A stretch of DNA of 64,000 bases from contig JADJBU010000004.1 of assembly GCA_016703605.1 (NCBI GenBank), positions 62,001-126,000 of the forward strand. The letters are read 5' to 3'. The notes beneath the pieces are model-generated. The model worked only from the letters and a program-made list of their open reading frames with translations. It did not search any database and had not been told where the DNA came from. The translations under genes were made by a program, and so were the position numbers. Positions 54,602 to 63,699 of this stretch are shown here, piece by piece. The DNA comes from Candidatus Villigracilis adiacens (GTDB lineage: Bacteria; Chloroflexota; Anaerolineae; Anaerolineales; Villigracilaceae). How positions within the stretch are numbered: position 1 is the first letter of the stretch; the number at the start of each line of letters is the position of its first letter.

Positions 54602-54608
54602 ACCGCCG

Positions 54609-54640
54609 CCCGCCTGTCGAAAACAGGCGGGTTTTGTTTT
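54609..54640 (+). terminator. Intrinsic terminator after MinD module 2
   Basis: CCCGCCTGT CGAAA ACAGGCGGG is a 9-bp stem followed by TTTTGTTTT; a TATAAT for ligA lies just after it at 54643-54648. Confidence 0.85.
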
Positions 54641-54654
54641 GCTATAATCACACC

Positions 54655-56682
54655 ATGGCAGATAAACTCCCCTCCCGCTACGAAGAACTCAAGGCGCAGG
54701 TCAACTTTCACAATTACCGGTATCACGTGTTGGATGCGCCCGTTATCAGCGACCTGGAATATGACCGCCTACTGAATGAACTAAAGAAAATCGAAGCGGA
54801 TCATCCCGATTGGATCACGCCCGATTCGCCCACCCAACGCGCCGGGGCAAAGGTCTCGGAGAAATTCGAGAAAGTGCGCCACCCGGCTCCGATCCTCTCG
54901 CTTGCCAATGCCTTCGGCGGGGACGATGCCCGGGCATGGTTCGAACGCATCAAGAAACTGGACGACCGTGTGGAGAAGGCAAAATTCGTCGTCGAACCGA
55001 AGATCGACGGTCTATCTGTTGTGCTGCATTACCGCGACGGTCAACTCGCAAAGGGAGCCACGCGCGGAGATGGCGAGGTGGGCGAAGATATCACCAGCAA
55101 CTTGCGCACCGTAAAAGCCATTCCACTGAGAATTCCTGTCGAAGGTCAAAAGTCGAAGGTCAATGTTCCTTCCCATCTTGCCGTACGCGGCGAGGCGTTC
55201 ATTCCCATCAAGGAATTTGAAGAATTGAATAAACGGCTCGAAGAAGCGGGCGAGAAAACCTATCTCAATCCGCGCAACACGGCGGCGGGATCGCTGCGCC
55301 AGCTTGACCCGCAACTCACGGCGTCGCGTCCGATCACATTGCTGGTGTATCAAATCGTTCACGCTGAGGGCGGAAAAGTTCCAACCTCGCAATGGGAAAT
55401 TCTCGAATATCTCAAGTCGCTGGGCTTTCCGGTTTCGGATATCCCCAAACGATTCGATGATTTGGAATCCGCGATTTCCTACACCGAAACCTTCAACACG
55501 GGACGAGACGCGCTTCCCTACGAAGCCGACGGCATGGTCATAAAAATCGACGATTTGACCCTCGCCGCAGACTTGGGCTTCGTCGGCAAAGACCCGCGCG
55601 GGGCCGTCGCCTTCAAGTTCCCGGCTCGGGAAGTGACCACAACCCTGCTCGGCATTGACGTGGAAGTCGGTCGCACCGGCGTGTTAACTCCGCGCGCCTC
55701 TCTCGAAGCCGTGGAGATCGGCGGAGTGATCGTCCGCAATGCGACACTGCATAATTTCGACTACATCGAGGAGAAGGACATCCGCATCGGCGACCGGGTG
55801 CTGGTCAAACGTGCCGGTGAAGTGATTCCCTACGTCATCGGTCCCGTCGTGGATGCGCGTTCCGGCAAGGAGAAGAAATACAAACCGCCCACAAAATGCC
55901 CGGCATGTAACACGGAAGTGGAACACATCGAAGGCGAGGTGGCGTGGTACTGCGTCAACGCCGCCTGCCCGGCGCAGTTGGTCCGCAACGTGGAGCATTT
56001 CGTCTCGCGCGGCGCGATGGATATTGTGGGGCTGGGAATAAAAATAGTGGAGCAGTTGATCGAAGCGGGATTGGTCAAGGATGTGGCGGATTTGTTCACG
56101 CTGAAAAAGGATCAACTTTTGGAGTTGGAGGGTTTTGCAGAGAAAAAGGCGGAGAATCTGCTTGGGTCCATCGAGCAGGCTAAGGGTCAGAGTTTGAACC
56201 GCTTGATCGTCGCGCTGGGAATCCACGGCGTGGGCGAAGTCATGGCGGGCGACCTGGCGCGGACGTATGGCAATCTATCCACTTTATCGAAGACGACGGT
56301 TGATGAACTCCAGCAGATCGAAGGCGTGGGACCCAACATCGCCGAATCCATCGTGGATTGGTTTGCGCGCCCGGCGAATCAGAAATTGTTGAAGAAGTTG
56401 AAGGCAGCGGGGGTTGATCCGCAAATGCAGAGGGCGGAAGGCAAAACACAGACAGGCGCGTTCAGCGGTTTGACTTTTGTGGTGACGGGCACGCTGCCGA
56501 ATTTCTCGCGCGACGATGCGAAGGAATTTATTGAGAATAACGGCGGCAAGGTGACCGACAGCGTGAGCAAGAAGACCAGTTACCTCGTCCTCGGCGAAAA
56601 CCCCGGCTCGAAATTTGAGAAGGCAAAATCGCTCGGCGTGAAGATCGTTGACGAAGCGGAATTGAAACGGCTGGCGGGATAA
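54655..56682 (+). CDS. ligA: NAD-dependent DNA ligase
   Basis: 675 residues from ATG 54655. The adenylation domain carries the lysine motif VVEPKIDGLSVVLHYRDG (about 100-118) with NPRNTAAGSLRQLDP, DGMVIKIDD and VAFKFPAREVTTT. The OB fold and the Cys4 zinc finger (CPACNTEVEHIEGE, then CVNAACPAQ) follow. A helix-hairpin-helix region (GLGIKIVEQLIEAGLVKD) and a C-terminal BRCT domain (AFSGLTFVVTGTLP) complete a normal LigA. It seals nicks in DNA using NAD. Its start follows a TATAAT element right behind the module 2 terminator, so it is separately expressed. Confidence 0.97.
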   Translation: MADKLPSRYEELKAQVNFHNYRYHVLDAPVISDLEYDRLLNELKKIEADHPDWITPDSPTQRAGAKVSEKFEKVRHPAPILSLANAFGGDDARAWFERIKKLDDRVEKAKFVVEPKIDGLSVVLHYRDGQLAKGATRGDGEVGEDITSNLRTVKAIPLRIPVEGQKSKVNVPSHLAVRGEAFIPIKEFEELNKRLEEAGEKTYLNPRNTAAGSLRQLDPQLTASRPITLLVYQIVHAEGGKVPTSQWEILEYLKSLGFPVSDIPKRFDDLESAISYTETFNTGRDALPYEADGMVIKIDDLTLAADLGFVGKDPRGAVAFKFPAREVTTTLLGIDVEVGRTGVLTPRASLEAVEIGGVIVRNATLHNFDYIEEKDIRIGDRVLVKRAGEVIPYVIGPVVDARSGKEKKYKPPTKCPACNTEVEHIEGEVAWYCVNAACPAQLVRNVEHFVSRGAMDIVGLGIKIVEQLIEAGLVKDVADLFTLKKDQLLELEGFAEKKAENLLGSIEQAKGQSLNRLIVALGIHGVGEVMAGDLARTYGNLSTLSKTTVDELQQIEGVGPNIAESIVDWFARPANQKLLKKLKAAGVDPQMQRAEGKTQTGAFSGLTFVVTGTLPNFSRDDAKEFIENNGGKVTDSVSKKTSYLVLGENPGSKFEKAKSLGVKIVDEAELKRLAG

Positions 56683-56685
56683 TTG

Positions 56686-56905
56686 ACATAACACCCCTTC
56701 AGGGTTGGGATTTCTGAAACATCAAGCCTAGAATCATTTCATCCCTTCGGGATTGGGTGTCATGAAATGGTGATGAAAACAAACCTCGAAGGGCGATAAC
56801 CTTATCGCGGCGGAACGACGTCAAACAATGACGACATCGAACCTCGAAGGGGTGGCAGGATTATAGACTCGAACGGATTGATAATCCAAATCCCGAAGGG
56901 ATGAT
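56686..56905. repeat. REP-like inverted repeats beside the transposase gene
   Basis: Several short palindromic phrases, such as ATCCCTTCGGGATTGG (56741-56755) and its inverted partner CCAAATCCCGAAGGGAT (56886-56902), with related CCTCGAAGGG units between. This is the usual setting of a REP-associated tyrosine transposase. Confidence 0.65.
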
Positions 56906-56925
56906 ATATTTCGAGGAGGCAAAAC

Positions 56926-57386
56926 ATGGCAGGCACATATTCCCAGATATACATTCAAATCGTCTTCGCCGTTCAAGGGAGGCAAAACCTGCTTCAGAAG
57001 GAATGGCGGCAGGAAGTATTCAAATACATGGCCGGCATCATCAAAAACAAGGGACAAAAGCCGATCATTGTGAATGGCGTGGAGGACCATGTCCATGTGT
57101 TCATCGGACTCAAGCCCGCAATGGCAATATCCGATCTTGCGCGAGATGTCAAAAACAACTCCTCCAATTTCATCAACGATCATGCCTGGATCGGGGGCAG
57201 GTTCAACTGGCAGGAAGGATACGGGGCGTTTTCGTACGGTCATTCCCAGATCGAAGCGGTCTATCACTACATTCAGACCAGGAGCAGCATCACGCCCGGC
57301 AAACCTTCAAGGACGAATACCTGGAATTTCTCCAAAAATTCCAGGTCGAACATGACATCAAATACCTGTTTGAGTGGGTCGAATGA
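56926..57386 (+). pseudogene. REP-associated tyrosine transposase (Y1 / IS200-like), frameshifted
   Basis: The protein begins MAGTYSQIYIQIVFAVQGRQ, with the HUH metal site in EDHVHVFIGLKP (about 50) and the tyrosine helix VYHYIQ (about 117). The expected continuation NQEQHHARQTFKDEYLEFL is found in another frame, so one base is missing near 57277. In the first frame the protein runs on to 57417 with a nonsense tail. The shift falls immediately after the presumed catalytic tyrosine. Intact relatives cut and join single-stranded REP hairpins. It is probably inactive unless the sequence is wrong. Confidence 0.8.
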
Positions 57387-57447
57387 CTCACTGGACAATC
57401 CCCACCCCCTCGGCTAAACTTGCGCAATCCCTTTTGGAGGCTCTTTC

Positions 57448-58659
57448 ATGGATTTTCATAGTGTAGACAACAACAGCACCCGCCGCATTGCCGCGCTCAA
57501 ACAACGGGTGGGCGAAGTAAAGGAACACGGGCATTACTTCTACAACCAGGCGGTGGAGGAGATGCTCCCCGACGCCAAAGTGCGCGTCAGGGGGCGGATC
57601 ATGGGAATGTACGCCTCCTACTCCTACCTGGGCTTGATCGGTCACCCGCGCATCAACGAAGCCGCCAAACGCGCCGTGGACAAATTCGGCACCGGCACCA
57701 ACGGCGTCCGCTCACTGGCTGGCACGCTGACCCTGCACAACGAACTCGAAGAAACCATCTCCAATTTCAAGCATACCGAATCCGCCGTCACCTTCTCCTC
57801 GGGGTATGTCACCAACCTGACGACCATTTCCTCATTGATGGGGCGCGGCGACTACGTTTATTCGGACAAGATCAACCACGCCTCCATTGTGGATGGCTGC
57901 TTGATGTCCGGCGCGGAATTCCGCCGCTTCAAGCATAACGACATGGCTCACCTCGAAGGACTGCTCAAGAACGCGCCTGCCGAAGTTTCCAAACTGGTCA
58001 TCGCGGACTCGGTCTTCAGCATGGACGGCGACATCATCGACCTGCCCAGGATCGTGGAACTCAGCAAAAAATATAACGCCTGGCTCATGATCGACGAAGC
58101 CCATTCCATCGGCGTGCTTGGCAAGACCGGGCGCGGCATCGAGGAGCATTTCGGCATGACCGATGCGATCGACATCAAAATGGGCACGCTCAGCAAGACC
58201 ATTCCTTCGGTGGGCGGATATGTGGCTGGTAAAAAGGAACTGATCGACTTCCTGCGTCACGGCAGCCGCGCCTACATTTTCTCGGCAGCCATCCCCCCGG
58301 CTCAAGCCGCCGCCGCAAACGAAGCCTTCAAGGTCATCCTCGACGAACCGGAACGCATCGACCGCCTGAATGCCAACACAAAGCAATTCATCGGCGGGTT
58401 AAAAAGCATGGGCTTCGACACCCTGCTGACCGAGACCGCCATCGTGCCTGTGTTATGCGGAACCGACGAAAAAGCCTTCGAACTGACCAAACGCTGCCAG
58501 GAACAGGATGTCTTCGTCCTGCCGGTCGTCTCCCCTGCCGTGCAGGAGGGCATGTCGCGCCTGAGAGCCACCGTCACCGCCGCGCACGATCCCTCGGATA
58601 TCGAACACGCCATGGAAGTTATTTATCAAGCGGGCAAGGCGATGGGAATGGTGAAGTAA
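57448..58659 (+). CDS. Alpha-oxoamine synthase family PLP enzyme (KBL/SPT/AONS-like)
   Basis: 403 residues after a GGAGG ribosome site. YASYSYLGLIGHPRINEAA starts the fold, GTGTNGVRSLAGTLTLH is the substrate loop and GCLMSGAEFRRFKHNDM follows. MIDEAHSIGVLGKTGRG has the Asp and His that hold the cofactor, and KMGTLSKTIPSVGGYVAG carries the PLP lysine (about 250). This family condenses an amino acid with an acyl-CoA. The sequence fits glycine C-acetyltransferase or serine palmitoyltransferase equally, and BioF is possible. No threonine dehydrogenase or biotin gene adjoins it, so the reaction is open. Confidence 0.85.
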   Translation: MDFHSVDNNSTRRIAALKQRVGEVKEHGHYFYNQAVEEMLPDAKVRVRGRIMGMYASYSYLGLIGHPRINEAAKRAVDKFGTGTNGVRSLAGTLTLHNELEETISNFKHTESAVTFSSGYVTNLTTISSLMGRGDYVYSDKINHASIVDGCLMSGAEFRRFKHNDMAHLEGLLKNAPAEVSKLVIADSVFSMDGDIIDLPRIVELSKKYNAWLMIDEAHSIGVLGKTGRGIEEHFGMTDAIDIKMGTLSKTIPSVGGYVAGKKELIDFLRHGSRAYIFSAAIPPAQAAAANEAFKVILDEPERIDRLNANTKQFIGGLKSMGFDTLLTETAIVPVLCGTDEKAFELTKRCQEQDVFVLPVVSPAVQEGMSRLRATVTAAHDPSDIEHAMEVIYQAGKAMGMVK

Positions 58660-58690
58660 AAAAAGTAGTGAATGGTGAATAGTGAATGGG

Positions 58691-58724
58691 AAATCGCTCA
58701 TCAAAGATGATGGGCGATTTTTTT
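58691..58724 (+). terminator. Intrinsic terminator after the oxoamine synthase gene
   Basis: AAATCGC-TCATC and GATGA-TGG-GCGATTT pair with a small bulge and are followed by TTTTTTATC. Confidence 0.75.
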
Positions 58725-58874
58725 ATCGGCGTTGGCTTGGCTTTGAGGGGCAGAGCAAGCCAGAGCGGGGTGTGAGGCGGGGTTCTTCATCTTGATAGTT
58801 CTTGAGAGAATATTTATAACATTTTTCTAATAAATTCCTTGTACAATGCCGTTCATACCAAGGAGTATTGAACT

Positions 58875-59975
58875 ATGAAATGGCAATGGAAATTTGGAAC
58901 ATTTGCAGGTATCGACGTTTACATCCACGCCACCTTTTTATTATTGATCGGGTGGGTTGGATACAGTCACTGGCTGGAAAATAATAACTGGCTCGAGGTG
59001 TTGAGCGGCATCGGCTTTATCCTCGTCCTCTTTGTGTGCGTGCTCCTGCATGAGTATGGGCACGCGCTCACCGCCCGCAAATATGGAATCAAAACGCGCG
59101 ACATCACCCTCTACCCGATCGGCGGCGTGGCGCGTTTGGAACGTATGCCCGAGAAACCGATCGAGGAGTTGTGGGTGGCGTTGATGGGACCTGCTGTGAA
59201 TGTTGTAATCGCGGCAGGACTCTTCGCGGCTCTTTTTCTGACCGGGAACCTGGTGCCGCTGACCGAACTTGGGGTGGCATCTGGAAGTTTTCTTGAGCGC
59301 GTGATGGTCGTCAACATCTCACTGGTGTTGTTCAACCTCATCCCCGCCTTCCCCATGGACGGTGGACGTGTGCTGCGAGCCTTGCTCGCCATGCGCATTG
59401 ACTATGTGCGCGCCACACAGATCGCGGCGAGCATCGGTCAGGGCTTGGCGTTACTATTTGGGCTGGTGGGTCTGTTTGGCAATGCAAGCCTGCTATTCAT
59501 CGCCTTCTTCATTTGGATCGGCGCTTCGCAGGAATCCGGCGCCGTGCAGATGAAGAACGTCATCAGCGGCATCCCCGTCGGACGCGCCATGCTGACCGAT
59601 TACAAAAGCCTCTCGCCGCGCGACCCGCTCTCGCGCATGACGCAATTGATTCTTGCAGGTTCTCAGCATGATTTCCCAGTAATCGACGATAATGGTCGGA
59701 TTGCAGGCGTGGTCACCCGCGACGATTTCCTTTCCGCCCTCACCCAGCACGGACAGAACGTTGCCGTCTCAGCCGTGATGCGCGGCTCACCGCCTGAAGT
59801 GGATTCGTACGAAATGGTCGAGAGTGCCTTGATGCGCATTCAGGAATCCGGCTTCCCAACCCTGCCCGTCACCCATAGTGGACAATTGGTTGGCATCATC
59901 ACCACCGAGAATATCACCGAGTATTTGATGATCCGCACTGCGCTGCGCACATCGCAAGCGGTAACCCTATCGTGA
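58875..59975 (+). CDS. M50 metalloprotease with C-terminal CBS domain pair
   Basis: 366 residues, ATG after AAGGAG. Helices surround the zinc site LLHEYGHALTARKYG (about 57-71), the second ligand motif FNLIPAFPMDGGRVLRALL and the substrate-binding ITLYPIGGVARLE. After the last helix, two CBS domains (about 240-366): LSPRDPLSRMTQLILAGSQ, DFPVIDDNGRIAGVVTRDDF, then ESALMRIQESGFPTLPV and LVGIITTENITEYLM. This SpoIVFB-like architecture suggests that adenine nucleotides or similar ligands gate intramembrane cleavage. It is monocistronic and followed by the Mn-riboswitch region. Confidence 0.9.
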   Translation: MKWQWKFGTFAGIDVYIHATFLLLIGWVGYSHWLENNNWLEVLSGIGFILVLFVCVLLHEYGHALTARKYGIKTRDITLYPIGGVARLERMPEKPIEELWVALMGPAVNVVIAAGLFAALFLTGNLVPLTELGVASGSFLERVMVVNISLVLFNLIPAFPMDGGRVLRALLAMRIDYVRATQIAASIGQGLALLFGLVGLFGNASLLFIAFFIWIGASQESGAVQMKNVISGIPVGRAMLTDYKSLSPRDPLSRMTQLILAGSQHDFPVIDDNGRIAGVVTRDDFLSALTQHGQNVAVSAVMRGSPPEVDSYEMVESALMRIQESGFPTLPVTHSGQLVGIITTENITEYLMIRTALRTSQAVTLS

Positions 59976-60043
59976 GCGAGCCTGCAAGCCAAAATTAGAG
60001 GTTTCTTAACCACAGAAATCAATTCATCCATATACTATGGACT

Positions 60044-60131
60044 AACTCCGATGGGGAGTAGCCGCCCAACTGTTGGGTAGCACAGTCGTCAATACGTGGC
60101 GCAAGACGCCACCGGCTGTTCTGAAAAAGGC
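60044..60131 (+). ncRNA. yybP-ykoY (Mn2+) riboswitch aptamer
   Basis: The yybP-ykoY elements are visible: GATGGGGAGTAGCCGCCCAA at the 5' side, the second conserved internal loop with TCGTCAATACG, a long hairpin GTGGCGCAAGACGCCACC, and the closing AAAAAGGCAAGACCAT shared with the terminator. The motif is known to sense Mn2+ through docking of the two loops. It stands 160 bp upstream of a DedA-like gene and a P-type ATPase gene, a classic target pair. Confidence 0.88.
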
Positions 60132-60170
60132 AAGACCATCGTCAACATCTTTGACGATGGTCTTTTTATT
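60132..60170 (+). terminator. Riboswitch-linked intrinsic terminator
   Basis: AAGACCATCGTCAA (60132-60145) pairs with its complement at 60151-60164 across a 5-nt loop, a 14-bp stem followed by TTTATTTA. The left arm overlaps the last strand of the yybP-ykoY aptamer, so ligand binding should prevent this hairpin. Confidence 0.85.
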
Positions 60171-60206
60171 TACACAAAGACCACCAGGTTTACTTACGAG
60201 GTATGA

Positions 60207-60878
60207 ATGTTCGAGCAACTTGAAACAACGATCCTTTCTGCATTACAAAATATTTTCGACCAATTTGGTTGGGTGGGCGTTTTCGGATTAATGATCTTTG
60301 AGAACGCCACCGGTATTACCCCCAGCGAGATCATTCTCGCTTTTGCAGGCTGGATGCTGATCGAACGTCACGGCATATCCCCTGCCTTCATTCCACTGGG
60401 CGGGCTATACGCCGGGCTTGGCAGCGCCATTGGCGCATCCATCACCTATTGGGTGGCACGCCTGGGCGGTCGCCCCGTGGTGGATCGCTTTGCCGGAATC
60501 TTCCGCATCGAACCTATTTTGATCGCAAAAGCTGAAGACCAGATGCACCGCTGGGGTTCGGGTCTGGTTCTGATCGGACGTATCATTCCGGGCATCCGCA
60601 CCCTGATCAGCATTCCCGCCGGGCTGGCGAAGATCTCATTCTTGAAGTTTTTCGTCGCAACATTCATCGGCGCGTATGTTTGGTGTACACTTCTCATTGG
60701 CGCGGGCTACATCCTCGGGCACGAATGGATGTTAATTAGTGAATACATCAAGACCCACCTGCCGCTGGTCTTTTCGCTCGGGCTGGTCGCATCCCTTGTT
60801 TATCTGGCGTATCATTTCCGCGAGACGCTGAAAGCCTTGATAGAATCAAAAACATCAAAAAGAACGGAAGTAAATTAA
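60207..60878 (+). CDS. DedA family membrane protein
   Basis: 223 residues. FGLMIFENATGITPSEIILA gives the reentrant start and ASITYWVARLGGRPV a conserved helix. FRIEPILIAKAEDQMHRWG then GLVLIGRIIPGIRTLISIPAGL complete the DedA/SNARE-associated (VTT) pattern, followed by MSFLKFF-like and one last helix. DedA proteins are proposed flippases of undecaprenyl phosphate or phosphatidylethanolamine. Here the gene is under Mn2+ riboswitch control and shares its stop/start with the ATPase gene, suggesting a role in metal-stress homeostasis of the membrane. Confidence 0.88.
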   Translation: MFEQLETTILSALQNIFDQFGWVGVFGLMIFENATGITPSEIILAFAGWMLIERHGISPAFIPLGGLYAGLGSAIGASITYWVARLGGRPVVDRFAGIFRIEPILIAKAEDQMHRWGSGLVLIGRIIPGIRTLISIPAGLAKISFLKFFVATFIGAYVWCTLLIGAGYILGHEWMLISEYIKTHLPLVFSLGLVASLVYLAYHFRETLKALIESKTSKRTEVN

Positions 60879-63580
60879 TGAACTGGCATACCATCGAAAC
60901 CAACCATGCTTTGAACGAACTCTCCTCATCCTCTGAAACAGGGCTTACATCCGCACAGGTGGAAGAGAGCCGAAAAAAATTCGGCGCGAACGAACTCATC
61001 GAACGCGGCGGGCGGACTCCCCTGCAAATTCTATGGGAACAGCTTACTGCCACAATGGTTTTGATTCTCATCGCGGCGGCAGTCATCGCAGGGTTATTGG
61101 GCGACACGAAAAATACCATCGCCATTCTTTCCATTGTGGCGTTGTACGCCCTGCTTGGCTTCGTGCAGGAATATCGTGCGGAGCAAGCCATTGCCGCGCT
61201 CAAGAAAATGTCCGTGCCGAACGTGCGCGTGCTGCGCGATGGCAAATTACAGGAAGCCTCGGCACGCGACCTCGTGCCCGGCGACGTGATCCAACTCGAA
61301 ACGGGCAACGTCATCCCGGCAGATCTGCGCCTGATCGAAGCCGTCAACTTGAGAATTCAAGAAGCCGCCCTCACTGGCGAATCGGAAGCCATCGAAAAAC
61401 ATACCGCCGCGCTGACCACCGAAGAACTTCCGCTGGGTGACCGCCGCAACATGGCATACATGGGAACCATCATCACCCAGGGGCGCGGACTTGCACTCGT
61501 CGTCGCCACTGGGATGCAGACCGAACTCGGCAAGATCGCCGACATGATCCAAGCCGTGAAGCAGGAACAAACCCCATTACAACGCCGCCTCGATGCACTT
61601 GGCAAAAATCTCGCACTCATCGGCGTTGCAATCGCAGCACTCATCTTCATCATGGGCATTCTGCGCGGCGATGAACTTCGTCACATGCTGCTCACGGCGG
61701 TCAGTGTCGCCGTTGCCATCGTGCCCGAAGGTCTGCCCGCCGTCGTCACCATCACCCTCGCGCTCGGCGCGCAACGCATGTTACAGCGTCAGGCGCTCAT
61801 TCGCAAACTCCCAGCCGTCGAAACCCTCGGCTCGGTCACCGTCATCTGCTCCGACAAAACCGGAACCCTCACCGAAAACCGGATGACCGTCGTCGTGCTG
61901 GATGTGGCGGAACATGCGATTGACTTAACCGGCGACGTAGCCCGTGACGGTTCGCTTCATGCCACGCGTGGACTTGGTTCGCCCGTCCAATCCTCCCTCT
62001 CGCTGACGGCGATCGGCGGCGCGTTGTGTAATGATGCGAAATTAATTGACGAAGGCGATGACCGCTTCCACACCATGGGCGACCCGACCGAAGGCGCGCT
62101 CGTTGTCGCTGCGGCAAAGATGGGTTATTGGAAATCCTCGCTCGACTCATCCTTCCCACGCACAGCAGAATTACCTTTCGACTCAGAACGCAAACGCATG
62201 ACCACCGTTCATCACCTGGCGCAATACGATCCCACGGTGCTCTCAGGCTTGGAGATCGGCGATACGCGCTACATTGCCTTCACCAAAGGCGGCATTGATG
62301 GCTTGCTCGACATCACGAGTCATGTTTGGGCAAAGGGAAAGTCAATTGCCATCGATGACGAGTGGAAGATGCGCATTGAAGCGGCGAATGAACGTCTCGC
62401 CAAAAAAGGGATGCGTGTTCTCGGCGTCGGGTTCCGTTTATTGAACTCGGTTCCAGATATCCTCCAAACCGAATTAGAACAGAACATTACATTAGTCGGC
62501 TTGTTCGGCATGATAGACCCTCCGCGCGGCGAAGTGCAGGATGCGGTGGCGGTCGCAAAAACGGCTGGCATCCGCCCGATCATGATCACCGGAGATCATC
62601 CACTAACCGCGATCGAAATTGCGCGTCAGTTGGGTATCTCCGAAAACGGACGCGCTCTGACCGGCGTGGAGATCGAAAATCTGACCCCTGATGAGTTGAA
62701 GAGCGTTGTGGATGAAGTCAACGTCTTTGCCCGCGTGGCGCCGGAACATAAACTGCGCATCGTGCAGGCATTGCAGGAAAAAGGTCACATCGTCTCCATG
62801 ACCGGCGACGGCGTCAACGACGCCCCCGCCCTGCGCAAAGCGGACATCGGCGTGGCAATGGGCATCACCGGCACAGATGTTTCCAAGGAAGCGTCTGACC
62901 TCGTTTTGCTTGACGATAATTTCGCCACCATCGTGGCGGCTGTAAAAGAAGGTCGCACGATCTACGACAACATCCGCAAGTTTGTGCGCTTTAGCGTGGC
63001 GGGGAACATCGGCAAAGTGTTGGTGATGTTGATCGCTCCGTTTTTGGGCAAACCCTTACCATTACTGCCTTTGCAACTGCTTTGGTTAAATCTTCTCACT
63101 GATGGGTTGCTTGGTCTTGGCATGGGCGTGGAAAACCCCGAGCCCGACACAATGAAGCGCAAACCCTATTCCCCCACCGAAGGCGTATTCTCGCGCGGCG
63201 CAGGGACTCAGACCATCTGGGTTGGTGTAATGATCGGCGCGCTCGCCCTCGGACTCGGCTCGTGGTACTTCTTCACCGACCGCCCCGAATGGCAGACGAT
63301 GATCTTCACTTCATTGGCATTCATGCAAGTCTTTCAGGCATTGGCATCCCGTTCGGCAAAAGTTTCGCTTTTCAAGCAGGGCTTGTTGAGCAACACCCTT
63401 CTGGCTGGCATGGCGTTCGTCGTGCTTGCCTTACAGTTGGCAGTGATCTACATTCCCGCACTGGCGAATTTCTTTGAGGTCGTCCCGCTCGGCGCGGTTG
63501 ACCTTGCAATCGCCATGGCGACAGGGCTGGTTGTGTTCGTGATAATGGAGATAGAAAAAAAGGCAGGCAAGCATCTCTAA
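60878..63580 (+). CDS. P-type cation-transporting ATPase (Ca2+/Mn2+ type)
   Basis: 900 residues; its ATG overlaps the preceding stop by one base. Actuator motif LTGESEAIEKH (about 169), TM4 VAIVPEGLPAVVTITLALG, and phosphorylation site ICSDKTGTLTENRMTV (about 327) with the aspartate. FTKGGIDGLLD is nucleotide-binding, then MITGDHPLTA, MTGDGVNDAPAL and TM6 LLWLNLLTDGLLGLGMG. The PEGLP and NLLTD signatures are those of PIIA ATPases, which pump Ca2+ and, in many bacteria, Mn2+. The yybP-ykoY riboswitch upstream favours Mn2+ efflux in this case. Confidence 0.93.
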   Translation: MNWHTIETNHALNELSSSSETGLTSAQVEESRKKFGANELIERGGRTPLQILWEQLTATMVLILIAAAVIAGLLGDTKNTIAILSIVALYALLGFVQEYRAEQAIAALKKMSVPNVRVLRDGKLQEASARDLVPGDVIQLETGNVIPADLRLIEAVNLRIQEAALTGESEAIEKHTAALTTEELPLGDRRNMAYMGTIITQGRGLALVVATGMQTELGKIADMIQAVKQEQTPLQRRLDALGKNLALIGVAIAALIFIMGILRGDELRHMLLTAVSVAVAIVPEGLPAVVTITLALGAQRMLQRQALIRKLPAVETLGSVTVICSDKTGTLTENRMTVVVLDVAEHAIDLTGDVARDGSLHATRGLGSPVQSSLSLTAIGGALCNDAKLIDEGDDRFHTMGDPTEGALVVAAAKMGYWKSSLDSSFPRTAELPFDSERKRMTTVHHLAQYDPTVLSGLEIGDTRYIAFTKGGIDGLLDITSHVWAKGKSIAIDDEWKMRIEAANERLAKKGMRVLGVGFRLLNSVPDILQTELEQNITLVGLFGMIDPPRGEVQDAVAVAKTAGIRPIMITGDHPLTAIEIARQLGISENGRALTGVEIENLTPDELKSVVDEVNVFARVAPEHKLRIVQALQEKGHIVSMTGDGVNDAPALRKADIGVAMGITGTDVSKEASDLVLLDDNFATIVAAVKEGRTIYDNIRKFVRFSVAGNIGKVLVMLIAPFLGKPLPLLPLQLLWLNLLTDGLLGLGMGVENPEPDTMKRKPYSPTEGVFSRGAGTQTIWVGVMIGALALGLGSWYFFTDRPEWQTMIFTSLAFMQVFQALASRSAKVSLFKQGLLSNTLLAGMAFVVLALQLAVIYIPALANFFEVVPLGAVDLAIAMATGLVVFVIMEIEKKAGKHL

Positions 63581-63589
63581 AGCAATTTA

Positions 63590-63617
63590 TTGACTTTGGC
63601 GTCAAAATCCGTAAAAT
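63590..63617 (+). promoter_or_regulatory. Candidate promoter of the last gene
   Basis: TTGACT (63590-63595) and TAAAAT (63612-63617) with a 16-bp spacer, about 80 bp before the ATG at 63700. Confidence 0.5.
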
Positions 63618-63699
63618 GGAGCTATCAATGGCATAACCCTTTTAGTTAATTGGACTGCAACTTATTCGCTATTCAACTTTTCAGTGAAACGGAGCCAGA

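Noticed and set aside
60044..60170. Ordinary terminator only, no riboswitch
   Set aside because: The GGGGAGTAG and AATACG loops and the shared closing strand match the yybP-ykoY class.
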